DNA from: Mariannaea sp. PMI_226
Lineage: Eukaryota; Ascomycota; Sordariomycetes; Hypocreales; Nectriaceae
Assembly: GCA_024336345.1 (NCBI GenBank)
Contig: JANFOG010000011.1
Span: 1,302,001 to 1,366,000 of the forward strand
DNA length: 64,000 bases
Direction of reading: 5' to 3'
Shown: one piece after another, positions 33,517 through 45,778 of the stretch
How positions within the stretch are numbered: the stretch's first letter is position 1
How the letters are laid out: each line of letters opens with the position of its first letter
Position numbers and translations under genes: made by a program
The notes under the pieces: model-generated
The model's input: only the letters and a program-made list of their open reading frames with translations
Databases searched by the model: none
What the model was told of the DNA's origin: nothing

Positions 33517-35776
33517 ATGACCAAGGGCCGCGTCTGTCTGTCAGTGCTTCCCTGATCACTCAATTTCTTTCTCTTGAGAATATTTACTGACATTGACGCT
33601 TCCTCTAGCGCCTACTCTGGTGGCCTTGACACCTCCACCGTTAGCCTCACCACTCAATCCCACTTTTGGGCTTCCCCGTTTTGATGCTGACCCTTGTCCG
33701 TGACAATAGATTTTGGTCTGGCTTCTTCAGCAAGGCTACCAAGTCGTCTGCTACCTTGGAGATGTCGGCCAGGAAGAGGACTTCTCTGCCGTTGAGGCCA
33801 AGGCCCTGAAGGTGTGATTTCAATGCCACTCTCTCTTCTTGCCAGCGGATATTTACTCACTCTGTTTCCCAGCTGGGTGCCGAGGCTTTCGTCTGCGAGA
33901 ACCTCCAGCGTGAGCTTGTTGATGAGATTGTCAGCCGCGCTATCATGTGTAACGCCATCTTTGAGGACCAGTACTTGCTTGGCACGGCATTGGCTCGTCC
34001 TGTCATTGCCAGAAGTATGGTTCGCGTTGCTGAGAAGTACAACTGCACGTACTTGTCCCACGGCGCAACCGGCAAAGGAGTATGCTTTCCCCCCTTCCTT
34101 TCACCCCCTACTTCTGAACTCACTGCTAACTTTCTCTCAGAACGAGTGAGTACTCATAATTGAACCTTCGACGAATTTTCTCAACTAACAGCCAGCTTAG
34201 CCAGGTTCGATTCGAGGTTGGTCACTATCCGTGTTTTTTCTTATCTAACATATAGGCTAATTCCCCCCAGCTTGCCTTCACCGCTCTGAACCCCTCCATT
34301 CAAATTTTGGCCCCTTGGCGAATCCCTGAGTTTATTGAGCGCTTCCAGTCAGTATACCCTGGGATTATTTTCTGCTGATTTTGTATTGGGCTGACTTTTG
34401 CTCTAAGGGGTCGCAATGACCTTCTCAAGTTCGCCGCTGAGAACAACATTCCCGTTTCATCAACCCCCAAGGCACCATGGTCCATGGACGACGTAAGAGA
34501 GATCTTGTGTTCTCTGGTGATCTCTACTAATCTGGACTGCATAGAACATTGTTCACTGCTCCTATGAGGCTGGTATTCTTGTGCGTTGACTAGCATTCCT
34601 TCATTCGAATACTCTGCTCTTACTGACACCTTGAAAGGAGGATCCCGATCACACACCACCTGCGGAACTCTGGACCAGAACCAAGTAATTTTCTACTTGA
34701 ATATTTAGCAATTCGTTTTAAAGCTAACACCACCTAGGGATCCCAAGGACGCTCCCGACCAGTCCACCGAGTTCTCTGTCCATTTCGAAAAGGGGTATGA
34801 TGGGTTGTCTTGTTTATTTGAGAGAACCTTACTAACTAGAATTTCAGTGTCATCTCCAAGGTCGTTCTTGGCGATAAGGAGGTCACAGATTCCGTTGAGT
34901 CCTTCAAGTTGCTCAACCAGGTGAGTTTTTCTTTTGCGAATAATACTAGCGTAATAAATCGATCTCCTAATGCATGTCAAGATTGGCTATGAAAATGGCG
35001 TTGGACGAGTTGATATCGTTGAGAACCGTAAGCACCTCTTAAGGCTCTCCACTGCAACATTCGCTAACTACAGTATAAAAAGGCTTCATTGGTCTTAAGA
35101 GCAGAGGTAATGTCATAACCACACATCGCTTGGACTGTCTATCACGTACTAACTCTCGACCACAGGCTGCTATGAGTATGTTATGTGTTGAATTTGAAAC
35201 TTCGATTGTTCTATTTGCGTGATTGTTGTGGCTAACGATGACTTCAACCCTATAGCACCCCCGGATTGACCAGTATGTCAACCCTGGAGTACCCAAAAAC
35301 CCTGGATATGCAAGAAATACTGACAGTATACAGTTGCCCGTCTGGCCCATCTGTCCCTGGAGGGCCTGGTCATGGACGGCCGCGTCCGCGAACTCAGAGA
35401 TCAGTTTGTTAGCCTGACCTGGTCTCGACTTCTGTACAATGGAATGTACTTCAGCCCTGAGCGCGAATTTGTATGTATCTTCGACATTGAATGTAATAAC
35501 ACTGAGCTAACAAGCTACCAGATTGACAACTCTGTCGTCTTCTGCCAGCACAACGTGACTGGTGTCGTCAGAATGTCTGCTTACAAGGGTAACGCCTACG
35601 TTCTCGGCCGATCAAGCAATGCCTCCAACCTGTACTCCGAGCAGGATGCTTCCATGGACTCCCTCGAAGGGTTCTCTCCTATGGATACCACCGGCTTCAT
35701 TGCTATCCAAGCCATCCGCCTCAAGAAGTACGGCGAACAGAAGATCAAGGATGGTCAGCCCCTCACCAAGTCCTAG
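33517..35776 (+). CDS. ARG1: argininosuccinate synthase (EC 6.3.4.5), 18 exons
   Basis: The enzyme condenses citrulline and aspartate with ATP in arginine synthesis, in the cytosol. The spliced product is 415 aa, the usual family length. It shows the nucleotide-binding 'AYSGGLDTST' loop, 'HGATGKGNDQVRFE', 'APWRIPEF', 'SYEAGILEDP', 'YDTPGLT' and 'EGLVMDGRVRELRDQFV'. Predicted exons: 33517-33539, 33609-33639, 33710-33811, 33873-34079, 34141-34145, 34201-34216, 34271-34347, 34408-34492, 34545-34580, 34638-34684, 34738-34794, 34848-34920, 34982-35027, 35083-35106, 35166-35175, 35256-35272, 35334-35470, 35522-35776. Exon 5 is only 5 nt and exon 15 is 10 nt. All 18 join in frame and recover conserved residues with no gap, so the gene appears intact despite its fragmentation. 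Four introns end in AAG. Confidence 0.93.
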
Positions 35777-38700
35777 GCGACTTGTAGATGGACTGTGTAT
35801 GTCCGCAGCCGGCACCTTGGTTCCACGCATCGGGAAGGGCATGGGGGAAGGTATACCGGCATAGGCTCGAGGTGCCTATTAACTTGTAACATGTATTATG
35901 GCGTGCCCCAATCAGTTGGGATTAAAAAGACTCAAAAGACTTCCTATAGTCAATTTAACGATCTTCTCAAACCAATTCTTGAAATGACCTACTTTCAATG
36001 CCATTGTCTACTGACGTTACTCTCTGCCCTCTTTGGTTTAACTACCATCTCAACCGAATCTTTCGACCACTGGATTCAAGATAAACTACGCAAGCAATAC
36101 GTCTTCTGATTTCAAACTCATTTCTTCAATTTTTGCCACCCAAAAGAAAGAGTTCTATCTCCCAAAACACTTGATGCGAAATGAGAAAAGTAGCCCAAAC
36201 CTGCAAACCTGCAAGGTACACGAAAAGGAGCACCACCGAAAATAGCCCCTGAATTTGATCCCACTTCTACATTCCGATATTTCCTGGCATGCCTCGGTTG
36301 GTCTTGGTCAAGTGAGAAAAGGAATCAACTTCACTTGAGCTCCGCCTGACCTCCACCTATTTGGCCCGGAGCCCCCAGTGCACTGGACCTGGACCAAATC
36401 TCCGATGAACTTTGAACAACAAAATTGTTTCCTAACTCATCCGAACGAGCATCAACCCTACAAGAAAAGAGAAATATTTCCTCTTCCACGTGTGGAGTCG
36501 CTTGTCTAGCTTGATATAACTCGGGTGGGAAGCTCAACTCATTGTGCCGATATCGGAACCGACTTCGCAGACTGCAGGACAATCTCCTTCCGGTTTCCGG
36601 GACTAACAGGGAGCTCATGAGATATCGAATTTCTCCTTTATCGATTCCTTATATGGCAAGTAACGTGACCGAATCTGCTCATTATCGCACTTCTTGTTCA
36701 CACGGCATCAGATGTTCTGTCGTGTCCTAAGTTGCCTTTCATTTCATTATGCGTATATTTCTAGTCGGTATGGGTGTAATAAGAAATTTTTAAAGCACTT
36801 ATTATCCTCCCCAGTCCAATCTTTTCCTATCTCAGTAGACAACTCTTCAGCCGAAAAGCTTTTGCGTTTCCTCCGAAACACTTGAGGGTGCGGCTCGTTG
36901 TAGCTGCCAACTGCCAGCTGGAAAGCAGAGAGCCTCGCATTCCATGTATGGTGTTGCTCCAATCACGACGTTCAATAACAGATCCTCCTCCTTAGTCCAA
37001 AGAGTGGATTCTACCGAGGTAAATTACCAGGTTTGCTTTTTCCATTTTCGCCATGATCGTCCGATTGGCATCAGCCTCCTAAGGAAACAGGCGGGCAGCT
37101 GTGGGGGAGTCACCATGAGACTTGACGATCTCCTTAAGTGAGATAATCTCTTCGTTCCATAAAGGTGAATTCCGAGAATACCCTCCCGCTTTTGATTCAC
37201 TTTCCTTACCAATTCCTTAACATGTCTGACGACAACCTTCCTGTCCGTCTTCATACACAATGTTTGGGGACTGTACTGTGGTAGTTTATAGAAAATAATG
37301 AGTGACTGAATATCTGATGTTTGCAGCGTCGAACAGAGTTATCCAGAGAAGTGCTGCATATAATGTAGTGATATCGATCGAAGACGGGTCTTCATTGAAG
37401 CTAAATTGTTTCTGCTTCACTCATACGGGCTACTCAACTGCGTCCTTCGTAGATATCCACTCGGAGAGCTGCCGATTAGAGACTGGTAGTTGGCAGATTT
37501 GTAAACAAATATCATTCATTACATACTACCCACATCTATCACTCGAGAAGCACGTCCCTTACTTGATATGCATACTACTGCAACCTTCCGAGTTAGTCGA
37601 TGCGAGTTAGTCGATGCGAGTTGAAGGATCTTGAGTGAAGAGACATCCCAAAGGATCTCAAATTTGAGCGTAGTGGCTCTCCGACTGCCTTGCTCCCTGT
37701 GCTCATGCAGGTCATCTACCCCACAAACTGTATAACGCCAATTCGGCCCATCGTTCCGGAAACCGTCAACTTGGATCCTCATTTCAGCTATCTGGTGCCG
37801 GGGTGCTTGCCATGGGCGGGGGCAACTCTGGTCATGCGTCTCGCGGGCGGCGCTGGTCGCGACAAGAGTTTGGTCATGCCACAGTTCCCTTTGAGGATAG
37901 TTCCAGGAGACGATATTCACAAATTAACTTTCAAGAAGACATTTCTGGAACAGTCTTTGTGTCACCGGATGGATACCCGGACGATGGATAGTTCCAGTTC
38001 TGATCTTTAGACCGTCAATATTTTAGTCATGACGTCCAAGAAGCACGTCCAAGAAGTTATCTCCGCTGAATTTGCTTTGGTGGACCGGATGGGTGCATGC
38101 TGTCTCATTAATGAGATCAACGAAGGATCGGAACCAACCATCTTGCCTGACTTGAATGGCCGATGCTCTTGACGTGCTCGTTGAGCTTTGAACACTCATA
38201 TCGAACCAAGCACAAATTTTCAAGAAGTATTCGAGTTACTTCATGTCAACCAAATACAAAGCTTGCTTCTATGTCTAGAAATATCCCTTTCTTCTTGAGT
38301 AACTGTGAGCGGTGAGAGGGGCTGGGTGTGATGTGCTAAACCCATCGCTCAGGACGTCTATGCGATTTGGCTACCTAAAATGGACAGATACCCGAGGCCC
38401 TTTCAGAGAAAGAAGGCATGACAATTATCAACTGACCTAAACAGCTTCATTTTCTCGCCCCCAGCGCGACCTACATTTTCGATAGTGAAACGCCACTTCC
38501 TTGGCTTCCTGGCAGCGAAGGTCACGATCTTGATGAATGGGGTAAGGCATTAAGCCTTAGCAGTGTCATCATACTCATTGTATACAATTGGAGGGAAGGG
38601 GGAAGGCTTCAAATCAAATAGCTTCAGAGCTTGGAACTTTTGCTCTCACTGTCAAGTTCAAGTTACATGACTGTTGCGGTACTCGAATGGAGCACATTCG

Positions 38701-40339
38701 GTAAGGGATAAATGAACCTGCTTTCTTATCAGTGCAAAATACCAAAGCTCCAGATTGACCACCTTCTCCAGGAAAAGGGGATCTCATGAACCCAGACATG
38801 AGTGGTTGATAAGCAATACATTATTTGGACTACATCGGATGTTCCTTGAATGCACATGCACTCCTGCTCACTCGCTCCGTTACTAAATACTGATACCATG
38901 CAAATTCCAGCTCCATAATCGATGTCACCACTCCACATGGACGCCTATCTGTGACCCCTTACTACTGCGTAACACTTGACCAAGAGACATTGTCACGGTT
39001 AGATTCGGCAGCAAGTGTGCCGGCAAGCCCTGAAAAGCTAATGATCGACCTATAGATGATTCTGGACCTCGTCGCTCGGTCCTGCAACATTCATCACATT
39101 CAAAACTGATTGGAAACTGTGGCACTAAAAACTCTTGCTCGTTTCTCAATGCAAGGCTCCAAGCGAAAGATACCTCGCTACCTTATGTATAGGCAGTAGA
39201 GAGATGCCCTACTAAAAGCTGACCACCAGGTCAGGAAGGGTTGGGCGGAGAGGCTCGGTCCGACCGTTTCGTGCACGACCAGTCTCGGGAACTGTCTGTC
39301 CGGTGAATGATCTACTTGTGTCCTGTGGCAGCATCTTCATGCAAGTTCTTGTGGCCCAACGTTCATGCAGGACGGTGGCGAGATACGGCAAGAAAAAAAA
39401 AACCCCCCAGGGATATTGCGCCCCAGGCAATCAGACCGAGTCAAATCGTCAAACATTCACAGAGCATAATTTTCAGGGGCTATGACACTGATGGCAAAAG
39501 AAGACAGGAGAGGTTTAGACTCGCAACTCATCACCGTTGACATAATCAATTGTTTGCTACTGAGGAAAGGAGACGACAAGCCATTGACGGCAGATGCCGC
39601 ATGTGGGCCAGACTTGCGACGAGAGCCCGTGCGAGTCTGGATGCGAGTTTGGCAGATGGGTGTGGTCCGAGTTCTCGTCCACTGTGGTTGACACTGACAC
39701 ACACACCTGGCTCGTTTTTAAATTGAGGTTTTTTCATTTTCGATTTTTTTTTCTCCCCGAATGAGTACTTGTGTATTGGAGTATTACATCCATCTCGGTG
39801 AGTGAGATGGTGAGGCACATCGTGCGCGCTCGCTTGAAATGAAAAATGGGCTGGGTGAGTTTCACCTGTGCGCCCATCTTGATATGAGGTTCTAGATTGC
39901 ATACTATGGTAGGCCAATCCACTAAATACGATGACGAGTCCAGTATTTGCGAGAGCACTCCGTACTTCTGTACCTGCATGGACTCGCTACCGTAGTGCGG
40001 TAGTAGGCACCATAGTGCACAATGTGTACTGTTGTGAGGTGCCGTCCTCCGTCGTTCATACATAGTAGATAGGTAGATTCATTAGAGTTGGTGGAGCCGA
40101 GCTAGGCTGAGAAAAGAGAAAGAAATCCAGCCGTTGACCTTAACTACCCATAGTACACACTATGAGAATCCTGATCTGCAGTATGGAGCGCAGTGGCGCC
40201 CAAAGGAAGACATCCTATTTGTGTCGGCTCCAATGATTTGGCTATTCACATTCAGCCCCAGATCCACCGTCCCCAACGGCCACGGGGTCCATTGGGTCGA
40301 CTTCGTACGGGAGCTTGAAAAGATGTCCATCAAGAAAAT
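35777..40339. other. gene desert, left part (about 4.6 kb)
   Basis: Begins with the ARG1 3' UTR. No convincing gene is visible. A 14-bp tandem repeat (unit AGTTAGTCGATGCG, 2.3 copies) is at 37591-37622, and a short direct repeat (ACGTCCAAGAAG twice) is near 38031-38055. Short frames on both strands have no clear relatives, apart from a doubtful protease-like scrap listed separately. Confidence 0.45.
38614..39149 (-). pseudogene. possible degraded trypsin-like protease fragment
   Basis: On the minus strand, fragments in different frames read in order 'SGDIDYGAGICMVSVFSNG', then 'SGFMRSPFPGEGGQSGALVFC'. The last piece resembles the GDSG-type nucleophile region of fungal trypsin-like domains ('PFS-x-PGDSGSLVF'), but with GGQSG in place of GDSG. 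The frames do not connect without shifts, and I could not find convincing introns. If it is a relic, it is inactive. Chance resemblance is quite possible. Confidence 0.15.
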
Positions 40340-40351
40340 CATTTTTGCCAC

Positions 40352-40473
40352 GCCCCCACGGGGCTTGTAAACGAGGGAGAATGTCGTCCTGGGTGTTCTT
40401 CTCCTTCAAAGGAGAAGGTTTTCTTGAGTCGTTCCCCGTGGGGAAACTTTTTTTTTTTTTTTTCTTTTTTTTT
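40352..40473 (+). other. three successive short hairpins followed by T-runs
   Basis: Hairpin 1 is GCCCC-CAC-GGGGC at 40352-40364. Hairpin 2 has a perfect 9-bp stem with a 2-nt loop at 40398-40417 (CTTCTCCTT/AAGGAGAAG). Hairpin 3 is GTTCCCC-GT-GGGGAAAC at 40431-40447, with one unpaired A. T16, C and T9 follow directly. The arrangement resembles a structured RNA end or a Pol III-type terminator, but no promoter box was identified. Confidence 0.3.
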
Positions 40474-43400
40474 CTTCCCGCACGTACTGCCCTCTGTGTT
40501 CACCTCGACTCGACGGGACTGTACCACCTTCAATATGAAGTATAAGGACCGGCGTGTTTTGAGCGATATCTTCGTGGTCCCAATGTGGCTTGGGCGTTGC
40601 CAGGGTGTGTTGATGCAAATTCCCATGGCAGCGTCTTTGGCGCCAGTTCTCTCGTCTCAAGAACAAGGACAAAAGAGGCAGTTCACCTCGAAGACCGTCT
40701 TTCATGATTGTGGAGAAGAAGAAAAAAACGTTTCACGTTACTAATTTTATTTGCTATGCATCCGCTACTAGCAAAACTTAATTATTCTCCCCAAATTGAG
40801 GTCGACTTTTTCCAGAAGTATTGCCTTTCCCATGACATTGGAGGCGTTGGGGTTTGTGTAACTTGGGTTGTAAGAAGCAACTCAACTATGCCCATTTGCG
40901 GTATCTTTTTTTTCTTTTCAGTCTCTCATGCGCTAGTAGAATGTTTGTGTTACCCTCGCCATGACCTCCTCCTGCCAGCATTCAAAAAGTCTCTGCTGGA
41001 ATTTGCGCCCGGTGCAGTCGGGCGTGTGTGGCGCCATCTCTCTAAACGCGATCTGTGCGACGCTATGTCACCAAGAATGCTGGCTGGCTTGAGTACAGGG
41101 GGGTTCAAAATTTATAGCAGGGTGCTTTTTACTGTCTTACACTGTCGTACGTACTCCGTACACTGTCGTACAAGACTTTCAGCCACCACTCCTATAATGA
41201 CTAACATTATTACACCTGCGCGCTGCACCCCTTCAAAAATAACATCCCTGACAGGAGAAGCGCTATTGAAATGGGGAGCGTTGATTCGCAGGAGACGGAA
41301 TCGCTCGGCTCTGAAGTCTTGAGGCTAGAATGCTCATGACTCAGCAAGCAAAATATGATATACCATAGTCTGTAGCTAATCTGTAGTATTTCTTATTTTC
41401 ATCCAGAGTTAGTGATATAGCTTAAGAGGGATTTGTAGCGAGGGCTTGTATTGTCGAGTTCAGGAGCAGCCCAGACAAGATTTAGAACCAACCAAGCCAG
41501 TTTTAGAAAGTATACAGTAAGGAAGAAGAAGAAAAAAAAAGACACAAAGGACCAAAAAGAACCAGAAAAAAAACCCCAACCCATATTCCATGCTGTTCGT
41601 GCAGCTCACTGCTGCAGGGGGGGCTTTGGTGATCGGCCTGCCACGTGAGAACTCACAGGGACGCTTCGAGCATTCAAGCACTGCAGAGCGGGATCAGTCA
41701 TCGTGGTGAATGTCGAGGACACCGAGCTCGGCCAGCTGGGTCCCGAGTTGCATGCAAGGTGGTAGGCTAATGGACCTAATCGGCTCGGCTAAGTAACCGA
41801 AGCTGCAGTGGCGATCAGCAGGGCCAATGATCGCCGCTGAGTCTGAAGGAAGCAAAAGAAAAGGCGGGGGCTTCGTTGGCCTCGTTGGCTCAAAGGATTC
41901 AGGAGAACCACACCTTTTATCCAAATTGGGGAAAGGCCATGCATTTTGCGAAACGCAGAGCAGCCCTTTGAAGGCTTGCAAGGGGAGATGATGAGCCACG
42001 CCCCCCAAATATCCTCTTCTCCTCGGGTGCACGCTTTTTTTTCTTGTGGCGCCGACCAAACCGACAGCGCCCAGCATGATCAAGTATTTTGAAGGGCTAA
42101 CCAACAAGATACAGCTGCAAGCACGGAGATGTCCATTTGTGGCTTGCAAGGTCTATGATCTCTGTTCAAACCTGGCTTTCAGTGCCAATGGGGAAAACAA
42201 AAGAAGCTACTATGCACAAGGTCTTTGCGGCACATACGCATCCCTGAGCAGAAGAGCCGAGGGCGCAATGCGACCATGCATGTGATTGCGAGTAGAACCT
42301 GGCTGGTTCGATGGGACGAAACACCGAACAAGGCGAGTTTCGAGATGAGGTGCTCGTATCATTGTTGCTGGAAGGATTCCTGTCAGCTATGCATCGACGT
42401 ATTTCACTCATGCTCACCTGCGAAGTCTTCATAAAAATAATGCCATGGCGTTTCGAATTGACCGAGTGTCCCGGGGGGCTGAACATTTGGACGATTCGAG
42501 CTTTCACTAAGAAGCTATTCTTCACTACAGATTACTGTCGAATGAAAGCTGTAATAAGATGAAACCCACCAAAGTCCCATCCCAGTACATCTATCACTAT
42601 CACCTAGTAGTACTATGTAGTGTGGTGTGCGCGTCTCGCCGCCTCCCCCATGTGCGCTTGTCCTACATTATTATTATGCGAATATCTAGCCGCAGTTACC
42701 GCAGGGCTCGGGCCTCGCAACTGTGGGGGGGAAACGAACTGTTGCTCCACACAGGCAAGTCTTGTAGAATATCAACACTGCTGTCCATCGGTGAAAGTTA
42801 CAAAAGGGGGACATTCGTTCCGCCTCTTTCAGATCGAATGCAACCACACCAGGCGATTCTGTTACCAAAGCGAGACCAAGATCACTTCCACGTCACGCGA
42901 AATGCTTCAACGGGCTCATCTTTCCGCCAACAGGCGGCAGAAGACGAACTCTTTCGACGCCGTAAACCGTAATCTCAGAGGAGAGGAGGTGGTGAGAGAG
43001 ATGACAGCCTGGGAGGTAATTCACTAGTGCACATCTCCCTTTTTGAGAATTGCCATGTGGAAGTTGACACCGGATCATGTCGGATGGACCATTCCGGAAT
43101 TCAATCGTGGCTGGCCTCGAAAGAGTCAAGTCGTCGTGATGGAACGGTAACTTCAAATTCTCGTAGCTAACTATTACCTTAACTATTTGGAACACCCACC
43201 ACTAGAGACTGATGAAGAAAAATGCAATGTCCACGCCTTCGCATTGACCATGTCTCATATGGATCTCGAACAAATATCCAAGAACAAATATATCTGCAGG
43301 GCCATGAATCGTGCGTCCGGTGGGGGACCAATCATATACCTTGACAGTTTTCCGGCCGGTCAAAGCGACGCCTCCCCGGGGTATTGCAGTACGCCTTGCT

Positions 43401-44115
43401 TTCTTTTCTTTTTTTTCTCTTGCGGGGTAATGATCGATGAAGAAGTTCCGCCAGGGGAGATCAGACAAAAATGCAACCGTAACACCTGGACAAATCCGGC
43501 ATCTGCCAAACCCATCCTGCGATTCATGGTTACTTCTTCCCCAGAATCCAATCTAGCAAGTGTTTACCCCAACTTTCAGACGAGTCCAGAAGCAGGTGGC
43601 GTTCATCTGAAGAAGCTGTAGTATGGGTGGCACAGCAAGCTACGGGATCGGGGAAGTACAGTACACGAACGTTTGGACTCGACGCCCACACTCGCCTCCC
43701 ACCCCTCGGCTCGAATCCATTACCTCTAGCGTAGCCAGGTCCCAGTCAGGTCCCGGGGCGAGGTCCCCGTCAAAGCACCACTTCCAGTTCGACATCCGAC
43801 ATCCGCGTGTGTGACGTTGGCACATTAATAAAATGCCACCCTAATCCAGTTGCCGGTGCTTCTTCTTGCCCATCTCTCCATGTTTTTATCTCTTCACTCT
43901 CTGGGACTCTCACGAGTTGAGTGAACCAACAAACGCCACTCACTCGCCCCCGTTGGCCTTTTCCCAGCGCAACTCCTGCGGGCTAATCCCAGGTGTTGAC
44001 CACTCTGTGTGTCAGCCGCAGAAGTAAGCGTCAGCCGTGACGAACAGTGTCACGCTGTCCCTCTCTCTCTTTTAATCGAATTTACAGCTCATGCCGCAAT
44101 TGGGTATCTGACACC
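40474..44115. other. gene desert, right part, ending in the DUF7703 gene promoter
   Basis: About 3.6 kb with several short frames of 100-200 codons (for example near 40708-41322 and 41694-42149), none with recognisable domains. Their residue composition looks like translated non-coding DNA. The last few hundred bases are CT-rich and lead into the DUF7703 start. Confidence 0.45.
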
Positions 44116-45234
44116 ATGGGTTACGGAGAAAATGCCGGGGCCGGTGATGACGTGCCAGTCGCGATCAAGATTTCCTATCCCATCGTTGTCTTCATGACCA
44201 TTTCTCTCTACAACGTCATTGAGCTTAACGTGCTCATCCTTGCCACCTTCAAGAAACGCAACACGCTTTATTTTTGGAGTTTCCTCGCCGCAACCAATGG
44301 GATAGCACCGCATACTATAGGTTTCTTACTAAAAAATGTCGTCAACTCAGCAAACTTCATCTTGTACATCACTCTCATCTCTGTCGGCTGGGTGATGATG
44401 GTCACTGGCCAGTCTCTAGTCCTGTACTCACGCCTCCATCTCATCTTGTGGAATCGATTCTATCGGAAACTGGTCCTGGCCATGATTATCACCAATGCTA
44501 TCGTCCTGCACCTCCCCATCATCATCCTCATGTACGGGTCGAACAGCTCTCAATCCAATCCCTGGGTTCACCCTTATATGATTTACGAGAAGATTCAGGT
44601 CACCGTATTCTTTCTCCAGGAGCTCATTATCTCAGCCATTTACATCAAGACTTGCTATTCTTTCTTCGACGCCCAAGGATCTTTGTACGGCAATGGAGTT
44701 CGCAGAATGCGCAAGCACTTGCTACTGGTCAATGTTATCATCATTCTGCTCGATATTCCCATTCTCATTCTTGAGTACACCGACTCATACGACCTCCAAA
44801 CAGCCTATAAGGCACTCGTCTACAGTGTTAAGTTGAAACTTGAGTTTGACATTCTTAACCGCCTCCTTGATATGTCACAAGGGAAAACTGCACCTGGTGC
44901 CCCCGGCCAAGGTTCTGGTGCTGACGGTGCAGCTATCCATATGAGTTCTCTTAGTGGTGGCAAGACAACTGGAACAGTCACACACCGGGTTCATACCTAC
45001 GATGATGAGCAGAGCAGTGCCAATTCTGGAGACATGGGAAAGCAAGGCATGGATAACAGGATCCTTCGAGAAACAGAGATTGTTGTGCATTCCGTTGAGC
45101 GCGGGGATGAGGACGGTGAAAGCATGGATCGTAAGCCGATGGGGACGGGAGGTTCTCATTACTGGGGCATGAACCATCCGGGACGTCTATCTAAGTCATC
45201 CTCTGAGGTGAACTTAGCTACCAGGGGATTTTAG
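44116..45234 (+). CDS. DUF7703-type seven-helix membrane protein (GPCR-like)
   Basis: A single exon of 372 aa. About seven hydrophobic segments fill residues 15-265. The first has the diagnostic 'ISLYNVIELNVLILATFKKR' and 'LYFWSFLAATNGIAPHTIGFLL' that I associate with DUF7703 proteins, often loosely labelled integral membrane or GPCR-like. Further landmarks are 'MMVTGQSLVLYSRLHLI', 'FFLQELIISAIYIKTCY' and 'VNVIIILLDIPILILEY'. The last ~110 residues are a hydrophilic, Gly/Ser-rich cytoplasmic tail. The ligand, if any, is unknown. The start is 44116 (first ATG, context CACCATGGG); the upstream frame depends on a GTG. It stands alone between two gene-poor stretches. Confidence 0.8.
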   Translation: MGYGENAGAGDDVPVAIKISYPIVVFMTISLYNVIELNVLILATFKKRNTLYFWSFLAATNGIAPHTIGFLLKNVVNSANFILYITLISVGWVMMVTGQSLVLYSRLHLILWNRFYRKLVLAMIITNAIVLHLPIIILMYGSNSSQSNPWVHPYMIYEKIQVTVFFLQELIISAIYIKTCYSFFDAQGSLYGNGVRRMRKHLLLVNVIIILLDIPILILEYTDSYDLQTAYKALVYSVKLKLEFDILNRLLDMSQGKTAPGAPGQGSGADGAAIHMSSLSGGKTTGTVTHRVHTYDDEQSSANSGDMGKQGMDNRILRETEIVVHSVERGDEDGESMDRKPMGTGGSHYWGMNHPGRLSKSSSEVNLATRGF

Positions 45235-45778
45235 TCATAATAAAGGGGGTGACTATGTACCACGCCACATCGACTTTTTATTTCATAACGCGTTAACCAA
45301 TTAATACCCAGGATGGTGGCTTGTCAACTCTGGCTACTAGCCAGCCTTTGGATGACGTGGTGGGGCATGGATGGACATGATATTGTTTGTACTGTAGCGA
45401 TGCTTTCTTGGGTCGGTTGACCGATATAGCCTCATACTTAATGAGTCAATCTTACGTTCAACAATTGTCTCAAAAGCTGATTGACTTCACCCATTCTTCT
45501 TCTCCTTTTTTGATATTGTCAAGCAATGGCTAGTCTCCATGTGTTGCTGTGATTTGATTTGTGCATATGGCTCCCTCCAACTACAAGTGATACCTTGAAG
45601 CATGCAAATCTTCTATGACCTTCTGCCTGCTAATTGATGTTACTCCAAATCGTACTAGTTCATTAAACGGTTTGGTATGATACATTTCACCTTACGGCAG
45701 AATACATTAGATCGAAGATACAGATGGAGAACAGATGAAAAGTCAACGGTTCCAACTTGAGAACCTGAATTAGGGCAG

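Noticed and set aside
37519..38010. Overlapping frames of about 105-133 codons on opposite strands
   Set aside because: No domain, no intron signals and neither strand is favoured.
40406..40705. Lys- or Phe-rich frames around the T/A runs
   Set aside because: They are translations of homopolymer tracts and have no coding support.
41694..42149. 151-codon minus-strand frame in the gene desert
   Set aside because: Composition resembles non-coding translation; no motif, signal peptide or splice pattern.
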